Assembly: GCF_038397715.1 (NCBI RefSeq)
Contig: NZ_CP151633.1
Coordinates: 1,550,001 to 1,614,000 of the forward strand
DNA length: 64,000 nt
From: Microbacterium sp. LWO14-1.2
GTDB lineage: Bacteria; Actinomycetota; Actinomycetes; Actinomycetales; Microbacteriaceae
Reading direction: 5' to 3'
The notes under the pieces are model-generated. The model saw only the letters and a program-made list of their open reading frames with translations, was not told the DNA's origin and searched no databases. Within the stretch, counting starts at the first letter, position 1. Every line of letters starts with the position of its first letter. Shown piece by piece: positions 9,633 through 17,456 of this stretch. The position numbers and the translations under genes were made by a program.

Positions 9633-9738
9633 CAGAAAGTAAGGCGACCCTCATCTCGGGGTGCCGGACCGGGTGCGGGGCGTGGTGCGCGATGCAGGGT
9701 GGGATGCGGGGGTGGGATGCGGGGGGAGGGATGCAGAA
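9633..9738. other. Intergenic spacer with G-rich direct repeats
   Basis: This spacer between the iron operon and the cold-shock terminator contains two to three copies of GGGATGCGGGGG (9710-9733) on the plus strand. I see no gene here. The G runs may be a replication-slippage product. Confidence 0.5.
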
Positions 9739-9771
9739 AGCCGGCCGGATCCGTGAGGGATCCGACCGGCT
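9739..9771 (-). terminator. Terminator of the cold-shock gene
   Basis: AGCCGGCCGGATCC (9739-9752) pairs with GGATCCGACCGGCT (9758-9771) with a single mismatch and a 5-nt loop, 20 bp after the cspA stop. Confidence 0.8.
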
Positions 9772-9790
9772 TCAGGAAGTCAGCGCGTGC

Positions 9791-9994
9791 TCAGAGAGCG
9801 CGGATGTTCGCCGCCTGCATGCCCTTGGGGCCACGCTCAGCGTCGAATTCGACCTTCTGGTTCTCGCGGAGCTCCTTGAAACCGGAGCCGGCGATAGCCG
9901 AGTAGTGAGCGAAGAGGTCTTCCGAACCGTCATCAGGAGCGATGAAGCCGAAGCCCTTCTCCGCGTTGAACCATTTCACAGTGCCAGTGGCCAT
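9791..9994 (-). CDS. cspA: CspA-family cold-shock protein
   Basis: 67 residues, the standard length. RNP1 (KGFGFI) and RNP2 (DLFAHYS) nucleic-acid-binding motifs are present, and the start [17 protein letters not shown] is typical. These proteins melt RNA secondary structure and act as RNA chaperones. The gene stands alone with its own terminator. A GAAAG-like ribosome site precedes the ATG. Confidence 0.97.
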   Translation of the reverse strand: MATGTVKWFNAEKGFGFIAPDDGSEDLFAHYSAIAGSGFKELRENQKVEFDAERGPKGMQAANIRAL

Positions 9995-10069
9995 GTGTTT
10001 TCTACTTTCTGTTGATACGGCCGCTGAAGCGACCTGTGCCGCGCCAGATCATCCGGCGCGCACACTCCG

Positions 10070-12961
10070 TCAACGTATCACGGCGGGCTGACGAACGGTC
10101 GGGGTGTTCTCGCGGTGGAGGACGGCCACCTCCGTCCGACTCGCCACCCCGAGCTTGCGGAGCACCGCCGACACGTGGACGCTCACCGTCTTCACGCTGA
10201 TGAAGAGGCGCTCGGCGATCTGACGGTTGCTGAGCCCCTCGGCGATGAGTTCGAGCACCTGGAGCTCGCGCGCGGTGAGCGGCTCGGCGTCGCCCGACCC
10301 GACGCCTCCCGCATGCCGGGAATCGGCCGCGCGGAGCCCGGCGGCGTGCGCGAACTCGGCGACCGCCCGCCCGAGGGGCACGTGTCCGAGGGTCTCGGCC
10401 GTGCGTCGCGCCTCGTCGAGGACGGATGCGGCGGCCGGCCGTTCTGCGGTGTCGACCAGCATCCGCGCGAGTACGAGACGGGCCATGACGCGGAACGTGA
10501 CCGGCACATCGTCGCCGTCGGCGAGGTCGACAGCAGACCGCAGCGCGGGGATCGAGGGGTCGAGGAACGCCGAGAGGATCCTCCACCACGCGTCGTCGAG
10601 GAGCTGCTCGGGCTGGCTGAGCCAGGCCTCGCGCACCTCGGACACCGCGTCGTCGACCGCCTCGCCGGTCGCCCGGAGCTCGGCGATGAGCCACCCCGCT
10701 TCGAGCATCAGGCGACGTTCGTGCAGCAGCCTCGGGCCGTCGTCGCGGAGCATGGCACGGACCTCGTCGAGCGCGGCCCGCAGGTCTCCTCCGCTCTCGG
10801 CGACCGAGAGGCGCATCATGATCTCGTCGTACCAGATCTGCCGTTCGTCGACGCCGGCCTCGGCGAACACCGGGTGCCACTCGCGCACGATCTCGGCGGC
10901 CTCGACGTGGCGACCGCGCCACGACAGCACACGCACACGCGTCATGGTCGAGTAGGCGTGGAAGATGCGCAGAGTGGCCTGTGCGAGCTCGCGCGCCAGC
11001 ATCCCCTCGACGCGCTCGATCTCGCCCATCTCGAGCAGAGGCACCGCCATGTTCTGCGTCATGATCGCGCCGGTGGTGCGCTCGACGCCGTACTCGCGGG
11101 CTCGCTCCATCCCCTCCTCGGCCACACGGACCGCGTCGCGATAACGCCCGAGCAGACCGAGCAGGTCGGAGTAGTTGACGCGGTAGCGCAGCTCCGCGTT
11201 GGTCGTGTTCGCGCGGGCGAGCGCGAGCGCGTACTGCTCGTGCGCGTCGGCGACGCTGCCCAGATGCGCGAGCGAGGCCGCGCGGATGTTCGCCGCGATC
11301 GACGTCTCCTCGTCCGAGCCCGCCGCGTCGCCGCGGCGCTCCGCCTCCGTCGCGATGTCGATCGCGTCGGCGAGGCGCCCCGCGACCATGTACCGGCTGC
11401 CGAGCTGATTGAGGATCGAGGCATGCAGCCGATCGTCGTCGACGCGACCGTCGAGCACGGAGAGCGAGTCCTGCAGCAGCGGCACCGAGCCGTTCCGCCC
11501 GAGGTTCATCGTGTAGTACGCCTTGTCGCGCAGCAGGCGCGCGTGGGTGCGCGGGTCGACGGCCGCGGGGTCGACCTCGGACAGCGCGAGATTCACCACG
11601 GCGAGCGCTCTCTCCCCATCGCCGGCGTTGCGCAGCACCGAGCCCAGCGAGCGCAGGAACTCCAGGCGCGGGACATCGACGACGATCTCGGCGTCGGGCA
11701 CCTGGGCCCACAGGTCGAGCACGAGCTCACCGAACCGCGCGGCACTCGCGAACGCGAACCGTGCCTTGGCATCGCTCATCGCCGTCATGGCCGCCGCCAG
11801 GGCCCGGCGGGGGTCCTGCGCGAGCTGCCAGTGGTATGCGAGGGCAGCCGGCTCGCCGCTCGCCGCGCCGGCGCCCTGCTGCTCCATGAGCTCGGCGTAC
11901 GAACGATGCAGCCGGGCGCGCTCGCCCGGGAGCAGGTCGTCGTGCACGGCCTCGCGCAGCAGCGCATGGCGGAAGCGGTACTCGTCGTCGACCACGATCA
12001 GGATGCCGCTCTGCGTCGCCTCACGGATCGCCTCGTCGAGCCTCCCGTCGGCGAGCCCGGCGAGCGCGGAGATCGTCGGATGGGTCAGCGCACGATCGGC
12101 ACCCGAGGCGACCTGCACCACGCGGCGTGCGTCGTCGCCGAGACGGTCGAACCGGGCGAGCAGCAGGTCGCGCAGTGTGCCGGGGAGCGGACCGGCCGAG
12201 CATCCCGCGATCTCCTCGATGAAGAACGGCACTCCCTCGGCGCGCGACCGGATGCGCTCGAGCGCGGTGTCGCTGAGCGGCTGACCGATGATCGCCTCGG
12301 CGAGCTCGCGCACCGCATCGGCGTCGAGGCGGTCGACCTGCACGCGGTCGAGCAGACGCGCGCGCGTGGACTCGCCGATGAACGAGCTCACCGCGTCACC
12401 CCGGCGCACGTCGTCGCTGCGGCACGAGAGGAGCAGCATGATGCGCCCCCGGGTCAGGGAGCGCATGAGGAAGGCGAGGATCGCGAGCGTCGAGTCGTCG
12501 GCCCAGTGCAGGTCTTCGACGATCAGCACCTGCGGGTTGCGTTCGGCGGCGACCTCGATGAGCGCGGCGATCGCATCGCGCACCCGATCAGGACTCGTCT
12601 GACTGCGCTCGGTGGGATTGAGCTCGGGCAGCAGCATCCCGAGCGCCTCGGCGCCGACGCCCAGCTGCGCGCGCACGCTCTCGGCACCCAGCTGCGACAC
12701 GATCGAGCGCAGGATGCCGACGAGCGGCCCGAACGGCGTGCGCGACGCCCCGAGATCGAGACACCATCCGACGTGCACGTCGGCGCGGTTCGCGACTTCG
12801 GCGGCGAACTCGCGCAGCAGCCGCGACTTGCCGATGCCCGCCTCCCCCTCGACGAGCAGGGCGACCGGCGTGCCCTCCAGCGACCGCTCGAAGACCGCGC
12901 GCACGACCCGCGTCTCGGCCTCGCGGCCGACCATCGCGGTGCTCGGGGCGGACGGGGACAT
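10070..12961 (-). CDS. Large ATPase-LuxR (LAL/MalT-like) transcriptional regulator
   Basis: 963 residues from the ATG at 12961 (MSPSAPSTAMVGREAE); the longer frame upstream overlaps a better-supported small gene. The N-terminus is an AAA-type ATPase with Walker A GEAGIGKS (39-46) and Walker B LIVEDLHWADD near residue 200. A long helical, TPR-like middle region follows. The C-terminus is a LuxR helix-turn-helix beginning LTARELQVLELIAEGLSNRQ and ending near VASRTEVAVL. Such LAL proteins activate transcription after binding an inducer and ATP. The target is unknown; the gene has no obvious partner operon. Confidence 0.9.
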   Translation of the reverse strand: MSPSAPSTAMVGREAETRVVRAVFERSLEGTPVALLVEGEAGIGKSRLLREFAAEVANRADVHVGWCLDLGASRTPFGPLVGILRSIVSQLGAESVRAQLGVGAEALGMLLPELNPTERSQTSPDRVRDAIAALIEVAAERNPQVLIVEDLHWADDSTLAILAFLMRSLTRGRIMLLLSCRSDDVRRGDAVSSFIGESTRARLLDRVQVDRLDADAVRELAEAIIGQPLSDTALERIRSRAEGVPFFIEEIAGCSAGPLPGTLRDLLLARFDRLGDDARRVVQVASGADRALTHPTISALAGLADGRLDEAIREATQSGILIVVDDEYRFRHALLREAVHDDLLPGERARLHRSYAELMEQQGAGAASGEPAALAYHWQLAQDPRRALAAAMTAMSDAKARFAFASAARFGELVLDLWAQVPDAEIVVDVPRLEFLRSLGSVLRNAGDGERALAVVNLALSEVDPAAVDPRTHARLLRDKAYYTMNLGRNGSVPLLQDSLSVLDGRVDDDRLHASILNQLGSRYMVAGRLADAIDIATEAERRGDAAGSDEETSIAANIRAASLAHLGSVADAHEQYALALARANTTNAELRYRVNYSDLLGLLGRYRDAVRVAEEGMERAREYGVERTTGAIMTQNMAVPLLEMGEIERVEGMLARELAQATLRIFHAYSTMTRVRVLSWRGRHVEAAEIVREWHPVFAEAGVDERQIWYDEIMMRLSVAESGGDLRAALDEVRAMLRDDGPRLLHERRLMLEAGWLIAELRATGEAVDDAVSEVREAWLSQPEQLLDDAWWRILSAFLDPSIPALRSAVDLADGDDVPVTFRVMARLVLARMLVDTAERPAAASVLDEARRTAETLGHVPLGRAVAEFAHAAGLRAADSRHAGGVGSGDAEPLTARELQVLELIAEGLSNRQIAERLFISVKTVSVHVSAVLRKLGVASRTEVAVLHRENTPTVRQPAVIR

Positions 12962-13029
12962 GCACTCATCGTGCCACTCCCCTCCGACATCCGGCACGGC
13001 CTCCGCCCTCGGCGGAGGATCGGTCGGCG

Positions 13030-13272
13030 TCACCGGGCCGGTGCGGGTTCGCAGGGCGTCGCGCGACGGCCGGCGACGGCATCCTTCGCGCCCTCGCGCG
13101 ATGCGGCGGAGCCGCGCAGCATCCGCCCCGCCCACCGGCGCAGCGGTCCCGCCGGCCGGGGGACGATCTGGTCGGCGTGCTCGCCGAGGAAGCGGCGACG
13201 CTCGGCGGCGCGCTCCAGCTCCTGCCGGTCGAACTCGGTGACCTGGTAGCTGAGGTACGGGTGCTCGTACAT
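13030..13272 (-). CDS. Small basic protein of unknown function
   Basis: 80 residues, opening MYEHPYLSYQVTEFDRQELE and becoming Arg/Ala-rich. An excellent GAGGAG ribosome site stands six bases before the ATG, which is the main reason to accept it. It contains no recognisable domain or membrane segment. It lies 68 bp upstream of the LAL regulator on the same strand and may be cotranscribed with it. An IS481 element has landed 89 bp upstream of its start and may have separated it from its native promoter. Confidence 0.65.
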   Translation of the reverse strand: MYEHPYLSYQVTEFDRQELERAAERRRFLGEHADQIVPRPAGPLRRWAGRMLRGSAASREGAKDAVAGRRATPCEPAPAR

Positions 13273-13361
13273 GACATCTCCTCTGTCGGGATGTCCCTAC
13301 ACTCCGCTCTGAGGCGCCCCCTCGACATCGGGAGGATGCCCTATCTTCGCGGCATCCGATC

Positions 13362-13367
13362 CCTAGG
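13362..13367. repeat. IS target-site duplication, left
   Basis: CCTAGG directly left of the TGT end of the IS; identical to the copy at 14457-14462. Confidence 0.9.
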
Positions 13368-14456
13368 TGTTCTTCTCCGGGACGTTGTGATCGTTTGATG
13401 TAGCGAAGACCTCCGGGACGATGTGGGTACCACCCTCACTTCGTTCACCGGAGGTCTTCGTGACTCACGCTAATGCTCCCTTGACGCCTGAAGGGCGTCG
13501 TCGTCTCGCGTCGTCGATTGTTGATCATGGTTGGTCGGTCCGCGTCGCCGCGCAACGGTTCCAATGCTCGCCCGCGACGGCGTCGCGGTGGTCGCGCCGT
13601 TATCGGGCCGGGTTGCCATTGACGGATCGCAGCTCACGGCCGGCTTCGTCACCGAACCGGGTGGCGCTGCGATTGGAGCGTCGCATCATCGCGCTGCGAT
13701 TCACGAGACGATGGGGTCCGCACCGGATCGCTTGGCATCTGGGGGTTCCGCGCTCGACGGTCGGCCGGGTACTGACCCGCTATCGGATGCCGTTGCTGCA
13801 GCACCTGGATCAAGCCACCGGCCTGCCCGTTCGCAGACCGAAGGCGCTTCGTTACGAGATGAGCGTCCCGGGCGAGCTGGTTCACGTCGATATCAAGAAG
13901 CTCAGCAGGATCCCTGACGGTGGCGGCTGGCGTGCTTATGGTCGAGGGTCCCAGCAAGACCGCCGAGCCGGCGTCGTCCGTGATCGCGCTGCCCGTCGAG
14001 GCGCGTCACCGTCGCGCGGATACGTGTTCCTGCATCACGCGGTCGACGACCACAGCCGACTGGCCTACTCCGAACGGCTGGGCGACGAACGCGGCGACAC
14101 AGCCGCCGCGTTCTGGAGTCGAGCCCGCAGCTTCTTCGCTGAACACGACATCACGGTCGCTGCGGTGATGACGGACAACGGCGCCTGCTATCGCTCACGA
14201 GCCTTCGCCACAGCACTCGGAGACGGCGTCAAGCATCGACGCACTCGACCGTTCCGCCCCCAATCGAACGGCAAGGTCGAACGCTTCAACCGCACCCTCG
14301 CCGCCGAATGGGCCTACGCCCGCCCCTACACATCCGAGACCGAACGCGAAGCCGCCTATCCCGAGTGGCTTCATCACTACAATCACCACCGACCCCACAG
14401 CGGAATCGGCGGACTCACACCCTCAGCCCGCGTTCACAACCTGCCGGAGAAGAACA
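13368..14456 (+). mobile_element. Complete IS481-family insertion sequence (1089 bp)
   Basis: The element runs from TGTTCTTCTCCGG to CCGGAGAAGAACA. The inverted ends match exactly over the outer 13 bp and, with three mismatches, over about 25 bp. It is flanked on both sides by CCTAGG (13362-13367 and 14457-14462), a 6-bp target duplication of the NCTAGN form known for IS481 relatives. One transposase gene fills it. Intact ends, duplication and reading frame imply a recent, possibly active insertion. Confidence 0.95.
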
Positions 14457-14461
14457 CCTAG
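13460..14461 (+). CDS. IS481-family transposase (DDE)
   Basis: 333 residues from the GTG at 13460. An N-terminal helix-turn-helix (VRVAAQRFQCSPATASRWSRR) is followed by an integrase-core domain with Asp144, Asp239 (VMTDNGACYRS) and Glu274 (GKVERFN); the 34-residue gap between the last two is typical. The C-terminal YNHHRPHSGIGG motif is present. The TAG stop is supplied by the CCTAGG target duplication, not by the element itself. An upstream in-frame start at 13421 is possible but would add 13 residues. Confidence 0.95.
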   Translation: MTHANAPLTPEGRRRLASSIVDHGWSVRVAAQRFQCSPATASRWSRRYRAGLPLTDRSSRPASSPNRVALRLERRIIALRFTRRWGPHRIAWHLGVPRSTVGRVLTRYRMPLLQHLDQATGLPVRRPKALRYEMSVPGELVHVDIKKLSRIPDGGGWRAYGRGSQQDRRAGVVRDRAARRGASPSRGYVFLHHAVDDHSRLAYSERLGDERGDTAAAFWSRARSFFAEHDITVAAVMTDNGACYRSRAFATALGDGVKHRRTRPFRPQSNGKVERFNRTLAAEWAYARPYTSETEREAAYPEWLHHYNHHRPHSGIGGLTPSARVHNLPEKNT

Positions 14462-14462
14462 G
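14457..14462. repeat. IS target-site duplication, right
   Basis: CCTAGG directly right of the element. Its internal TAG (14459-14461) is the transposase stop codon. Confidence 0.9.
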
Positions 14463-14504
14463 CGTCGGCGGAGGCCGCAGAGGCCGCGAGCGCCCGCACG
14501 CGAC

Positions 14505-14541
14505 GAGGCCCGGAGACAGCGACTGCTGCCGTCCGGGCCTC
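14505..14541 (-). terminator. Terminator of the SRPBCC gene
   Basis: GAGGCCCGGA (14505-14514) pairs perfectly with TCCGGGCCTC (14532-14541), with a 17-nt loop. It lies 18 bp beyond the stop of the minus-strand gene at 14559. Confidence 0.75.
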
Positions 14542-14558
14542 GCCGGGTGATGCGGGTG

Positions 14559-15014
14559 TCAGGCGTCCACGTCGCCGCGCCAGGAGCCGGTCTCGGCCCC
14601 GCGCTTCTCGATGAACTCCTTGAAGTTCTTGAGGTCCTTCTTCACGGCGTGCGATCCGGCGCCGACGAGCGATCCGACCTTCTCGAGAAGGCCCTCCGGC
14701 TCCCAGTCGATCTGCACGGTGACGCGGGTCGTCAGGTCCTCGAGCTTGTGGAACGTCACGACGCCGGCGTGCTCGGTGTCGCCGCCCGTGCTCTTCCACG
14801 CGACGCGCTCGTCGGGGTGCTGCTCGGTGATCTCGGCGTCGAACTCGCGCGTCGCGCCGCCCACGTTCACCTTCCAGCGGTTGTGCGTGTCGTCGATCTG
14901 CACGATCGACTCGACCTCGTCGAGGAACTCCGGGAAGCTCTCGAACTGGGTCCACTGGTTGTAGGCGACGTCGACGGGGACGTGAACGTCGATGGTCTCG
15001 ATGATCTGCGCCAT
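14559..15014 (-). CDS. SRPBCC-family (polyketide cyclase/START-like) protein
   Basis: 151 residues, a single helix-grip ligand-binding fold starting MAQIIETIDVHVPVDVAYNQ and containing the family-typical QFESFPEFLDEVESI. A GAGGAG ribosome site precedes the ATG. Members bind hydrophobic ligands, but most of this cyclase/dehydrase-like subgroup have no assigned substrate. It stands alone, between an insertion sequence and the divergent FUSC gene. Confidence 0.85.
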   Translation of the reverse strand: MAQIIETIDVHVPVDVAYNQWTQFESFPEFLDEVESIVQIDDTHNRWKVNVGGATREFDAEITEQHPDERVAWKSTGGDTEHAGVVTFHKLEDLTTRVTVQIDWEPEGLLEKVGSLVGAGSHAVKKDLKNFKEFIEKRGAETGSWRGDVDA

Positions 15015-15154
15015 GTGATGCTCCTCACTGATTCGACTTGTGTTCGTTGCTCTATTCGACGCCCTTCGGCGCTCGGATGCGAAGGGGTTGACAGGGTGCG
15101 GGGCGAGAGCGCAAGGGGGACGGATGCCGAGGCTGCCGCGAGTAGCGTGGAGGA

Positions 15155-16189
15155 ATGCGCATCCCCGCCGCGATCCGCGCCTCGAAGCGCTCCCCGTTGC
15201 TGCAGGTGGTCAAGTCCGCCGCCGCGACGATCGCGGCCTGGCTGCTCGCGGGATGGGTCGTGCCGGGGCAGCTGCCCGTGTTCGCCGCGATCGCTGCACT
15301 GCTCGTCGTGCAGCCGAGCATCAACCAGTCGCTGTCGAAGGCGCTCGAGCGCAGCATCGGCGTGATCGTCGGCGTCGTGATCGCCGTCGCCCTCGGCCTG
15401 CTGCTCGGCTCGCCCAGCTGGATCGTGCTGCTCGCCATCGTCGTCGCCATGCTCATCGCGTGGGCGCTGCGCGCCACACCGGGCACCGGCAACCAGGTCG
15501 CGATCTCGGCGATGCTCGTGCTGGCGCTCGGGTCGACCCCCGACTACGCGCTCGCGCGGATCTTCGAGACCCTCATCGGCGTCGTCATCGGCATCGTCGT
15601 GAACGCGCTCATCGTGCCGCCGGTGATGGTCGCACCCGCGAAGCGCGACCTCGGACTGCTCGGCGGCGAACTCGCCGCGAGTCTCGACCGTCTCGCCGAT
15701 GCCCTCCCCGAGCCGCAGTCACCCGCACAGCTGCAGGAGCTCATGCTCGAGGTGCGGCTGCTGCGCCCGATGCGCGACGCGGCAGAGGCGTCGATCGCGG
15801 CCGGCGAGGAGTCGCTGACGCTCAACCCGCGCCGCTCGACGCACCGGTCCGACCTCGCCGAGATGCGGGCGCTGCTCGACAAGCTCACCCCGATCGTCAC
15901 GCAGACGATCGGCATGACGCGCGCGTACTTCGATCACTACGACGATTCGATCGGCGAGGAGCCCGCGGTCGTCGCGATCGCCGATCAGCTGCGGCGCGCG
16001 GGGCATGACGTGCGCCTCGCGGTGCAGATCGCCGACGTCGCGCGGGAACCCGAGGCCCTCACCTCGACGATCCCCGCACTGACGGCGCCCCTCGTCATCC
16101 GCCCGCCGTCGTCTGCGCACTGGATCCTCATCGGGTCGCTGATGGAGGACCTGCGACGCATCCGCGGCGAACTCGTCGACGAGGACTGA
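15155..16189 (+). CDS. FUSC-family membrane protein (aromatic-acid exporter-like)
   Basis: 344 residues. About six membrane helices occupy residues 20-150 (FUSC/ArAE domain), followed by a long helical cytoplasmic region. This matches the aromatic-acid-exporter (AaeB/YgaH-like) half-length proteins of actinobacteria. An export function is inferred from the family only, and no substrate can be named. The gene is transcribed alone, divergently from the SRPBCC gene. Confidence 0.8.
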   Translation: MRIPAAIRASKRSPLLQVVKSAAATIAAWLLAGWVVPGQLPVFAAIAALLVVQPSINQSLSKALERSIGVIVGVVIAVALGLLLGSPSWIVLLAIVVAMLIAWALRATPGTGNQVAISAMLVLALGSTPDYALARIFETLIGVVIGIVVNALIVPPVMVAPAKRDLGLLGGELAASLDRLADALPEPQSPAQLQELMLEVRLLRPMRDAAEASIAAGEESLTLNPRRSTHRSDLAEMRALLDKLTPIVTQTIGMTRAYFDHYDDSIGEEPAVVAIADQLRRAGHDVRLAVQIADVAREPEALTSTIPALTAPLVIRPPSSAHWILIGSLMEDLRRIRGELVDED

Positions 16190-16196
16190 GGACGGA

Positions 16197-16388
16197 TCAG
16201 TCCCGCTCGGCCTCGACGTCGCTGCTGTGCCGGCCGTCGTCGTCGCCGTCGGACGGGAGCACCCGCGGCGGCTCGCTCTTGTTGTCCTCGGTGCCGAGGT
16301 TGTCGTTCTCCTCCGCGCCGGGCGACGGCTCGGAGCTGATGTCCGTGCGGTCGGTGTCGATGCCGTCGGTGTCGTTCTCGGTGCCCAT
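16197..16388 (-). CDS. Small acidic, disordered protein
   Basis: 63 residues starting MGTENDTDGIDTDRTD, with roughly one third Asp/Glu and no hydrophobic core. An AGAGGA ribosome site stands 7-8 bases before the ATG. The composition is that of an intrinsically disordered protein and no family is recognised. It converges with the FUSC gene, the two stops being 7 bp apart. Confidence 0.6.
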   Translation of the reverse strand: MGTENDTDGIDTDRTDISSEPSPGAEENDNLGTEDNKSEPPRVLPSDGDDDGRHSSDVEAERD

Positions 16389-16546
16389 GTTCGGTCCTCT
16401 CGGGTCGTGTCGTTGCGAGGCTACGGGGGCGCCACCCGCACCGCACGGGTCTTGACAATCCCGCCGCGCAGCCCCGCCCTCGCGCCCCGCCCGCCCTGCC
16501 CGCCCTCGCGCCCCGCCCTCGCCGCGCAGCCCCGCCCTCGCGCGCC
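16389..16546. other. Intergenic C-rich simple repeats
   Basis: Irregular direct repeats of CCCGCCCTCGCGC and CCGCGCAGCCCCGCCCTCG between about 16466 and 16545. No open reading frame with a ribosome site is present. It forms the left part of a 255-bp spacer upstream of deoD. Confidence 0.55.
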
Positions 16547-16622
16547 GAGCCACCCCCTTCTGCGCGAGCCACCCCCTTCGTGAGCGTCCATAGAGGGGTG
16601 GGTGGCATGGAAAGGGGTGGGT
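16547..16622. repeat. Double inverted repeat (F-F-R-R, 19-nt pitch) upstream of deoD
   Basis: GAGCCACCCCCTTC is found at 16547-16560 and 16566-16579. Near-inverse copies containing GGGGTGGGT end at 16603 and 16622. Both pairs are 19 nt apart. It has the same geometry as the elements at 305, 1303 and 33971 but an unrelated sequence. It ends about 20 bp before the deoD start. Confidence 0.75.
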
Positions 16623-16643
16623 CGGCGTGAATACGCTGGAGTG

Positions 16644-17357
16644 ATGAGCACGCACATCGCCGCAGAGCCCGGCCAGATCGCCCCCATCGTCCTGTTCCCC
16701 GGCGACCCGCTCAGGGCGAAGTGGATCGCCGAGACGTTCCTCGAAGACGCCGAGCTCTACTCCGAGACCCGCGGGATGCTGGGATACACCGGCACCTGGG
16801 AGGGGCACCGCGTCTCGGTGCAGGGGTCGGGCATGGGGCAGCCGTCGATGGCGATCTACGCGAACGAGCTGTTCGACTCCTACGGGGTCGAGACGATCGT
16901 GCGCGTCGGCTCGTGCGGCGCCCTGACCGAGAAGCTCGCGGTTCGCGACATCGTCATCGCGAACGGCGCGTGCACCGACTCCGGCATCAACCGCGTGCGG
17001 TTCCACGGGCTCGGCTACGCGCCCGTCGCCGACTTCGGTCTGCTGCGCGCGGCCGTCGAGGCGAGCGAGTCTGAGCCGATCGACTCCGCCGTGCACGTCG
17101 GCCTGCTCTTCTCGAGCGACCAGTTCTACAGCACCCGCCCCGAGCTCACCGAGCCGTTCGTGAAGCACGGCGTGCTCGGCGTCGAGATGGAGGCCGCCGG
17201 CCTGTACACGCTCGCCGCCTACTACGAGCGCCGCGCGCTGGCCATCTGCACGGTCTCCGATCACATCGTCACCGGCGAGGAGACCACCGCACAGGAGCGC
17301 GAGCAGACGTTCGGCGACATGATCCGCATCGCGCTGCGCGCCGCGACCGCGGTCTGA
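16644..17357 (+). CDS. deoD: Purine-nucleoside phosphorylase (DeoD type)
   Basis: 237 residues from the ATG at 16644 (MSTHIAAEPG), a standard hexameric-PNP length. It cleaves purine (deoxy)ribonucleosides with phosphate in nucleotide salvage. Diagnostic features are FPGDPLRAK (phosphate loop, 18-26), GSGMGQPS (61-68), the ribose-binding EMEAAGLY near residue 180 and the catalytic Asp in SDHIVTGEE. The gene is monocistronic and followed by a long inverted repeat. Confidence 0.96.
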   Translation: MSTHIAAEPGQIAPIVLFPGDPLRAKWIAETFLEDAELYSETRGMLGYTGTWEGHRVSVQGSGMGQPSMAIYANELFDSYGVETIVRVGSCGALTEKLAVRDIVIANGACTDSGINRVRFHGLGYAPVADFGLLRAAVEASESEPIDSAVHVGLLFSSDQFYSTRPELTEPFVKHGVLGVEMEAAGLYTLAAYYERRALAICTVSDHIVTGEETTAQEREQTFGDMIRIALRAATAV

Positions 17358-17367
17358 GGTCACGCCC

Positions 17368-17428
17368 TTTCGAATCGCTTGACTTGCAGCTCTTAGGGCG
17401 TCGGAGCTGCAAGTCAAGCGATTCGAAA
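17368..17428. repeat. Long perfect inverted repeat, TTCGAATCGCTTGA family copy 1
   Basis: A 25-bp arm at 17368-17392 (starting TTTCGAATCGCTTGACTT) is the exact inverse of 17404-17428, with an 11-nt loop. It lies between deoD and the helicase gene. Further copies are at 38787-38845 and 45581-45639. It could terminate deoD, but the perfect arms and dispersal point to a repeat element. Confidence 0.9.
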
Positions 17429-17456
17429 GCAGACCCGGGGATGAAAGGATCGGAGG

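Noticed and set aside
10115..13249. A very long open frame on the plus strand opposite the LuxR-type regulator
   Set aside because: It has no recognisable domain and reads as a His/Arg/Glu-rich mirror of the real gene. Such antisense frames are common in high-GC DNA.
13030..13272. Dismissing the 80-residue gene as shadow of the LAL regulator's upstream frame
   Set aside because: Its GAGGAG site and start position are better than those of the competing extension, so it was kept as a gene.
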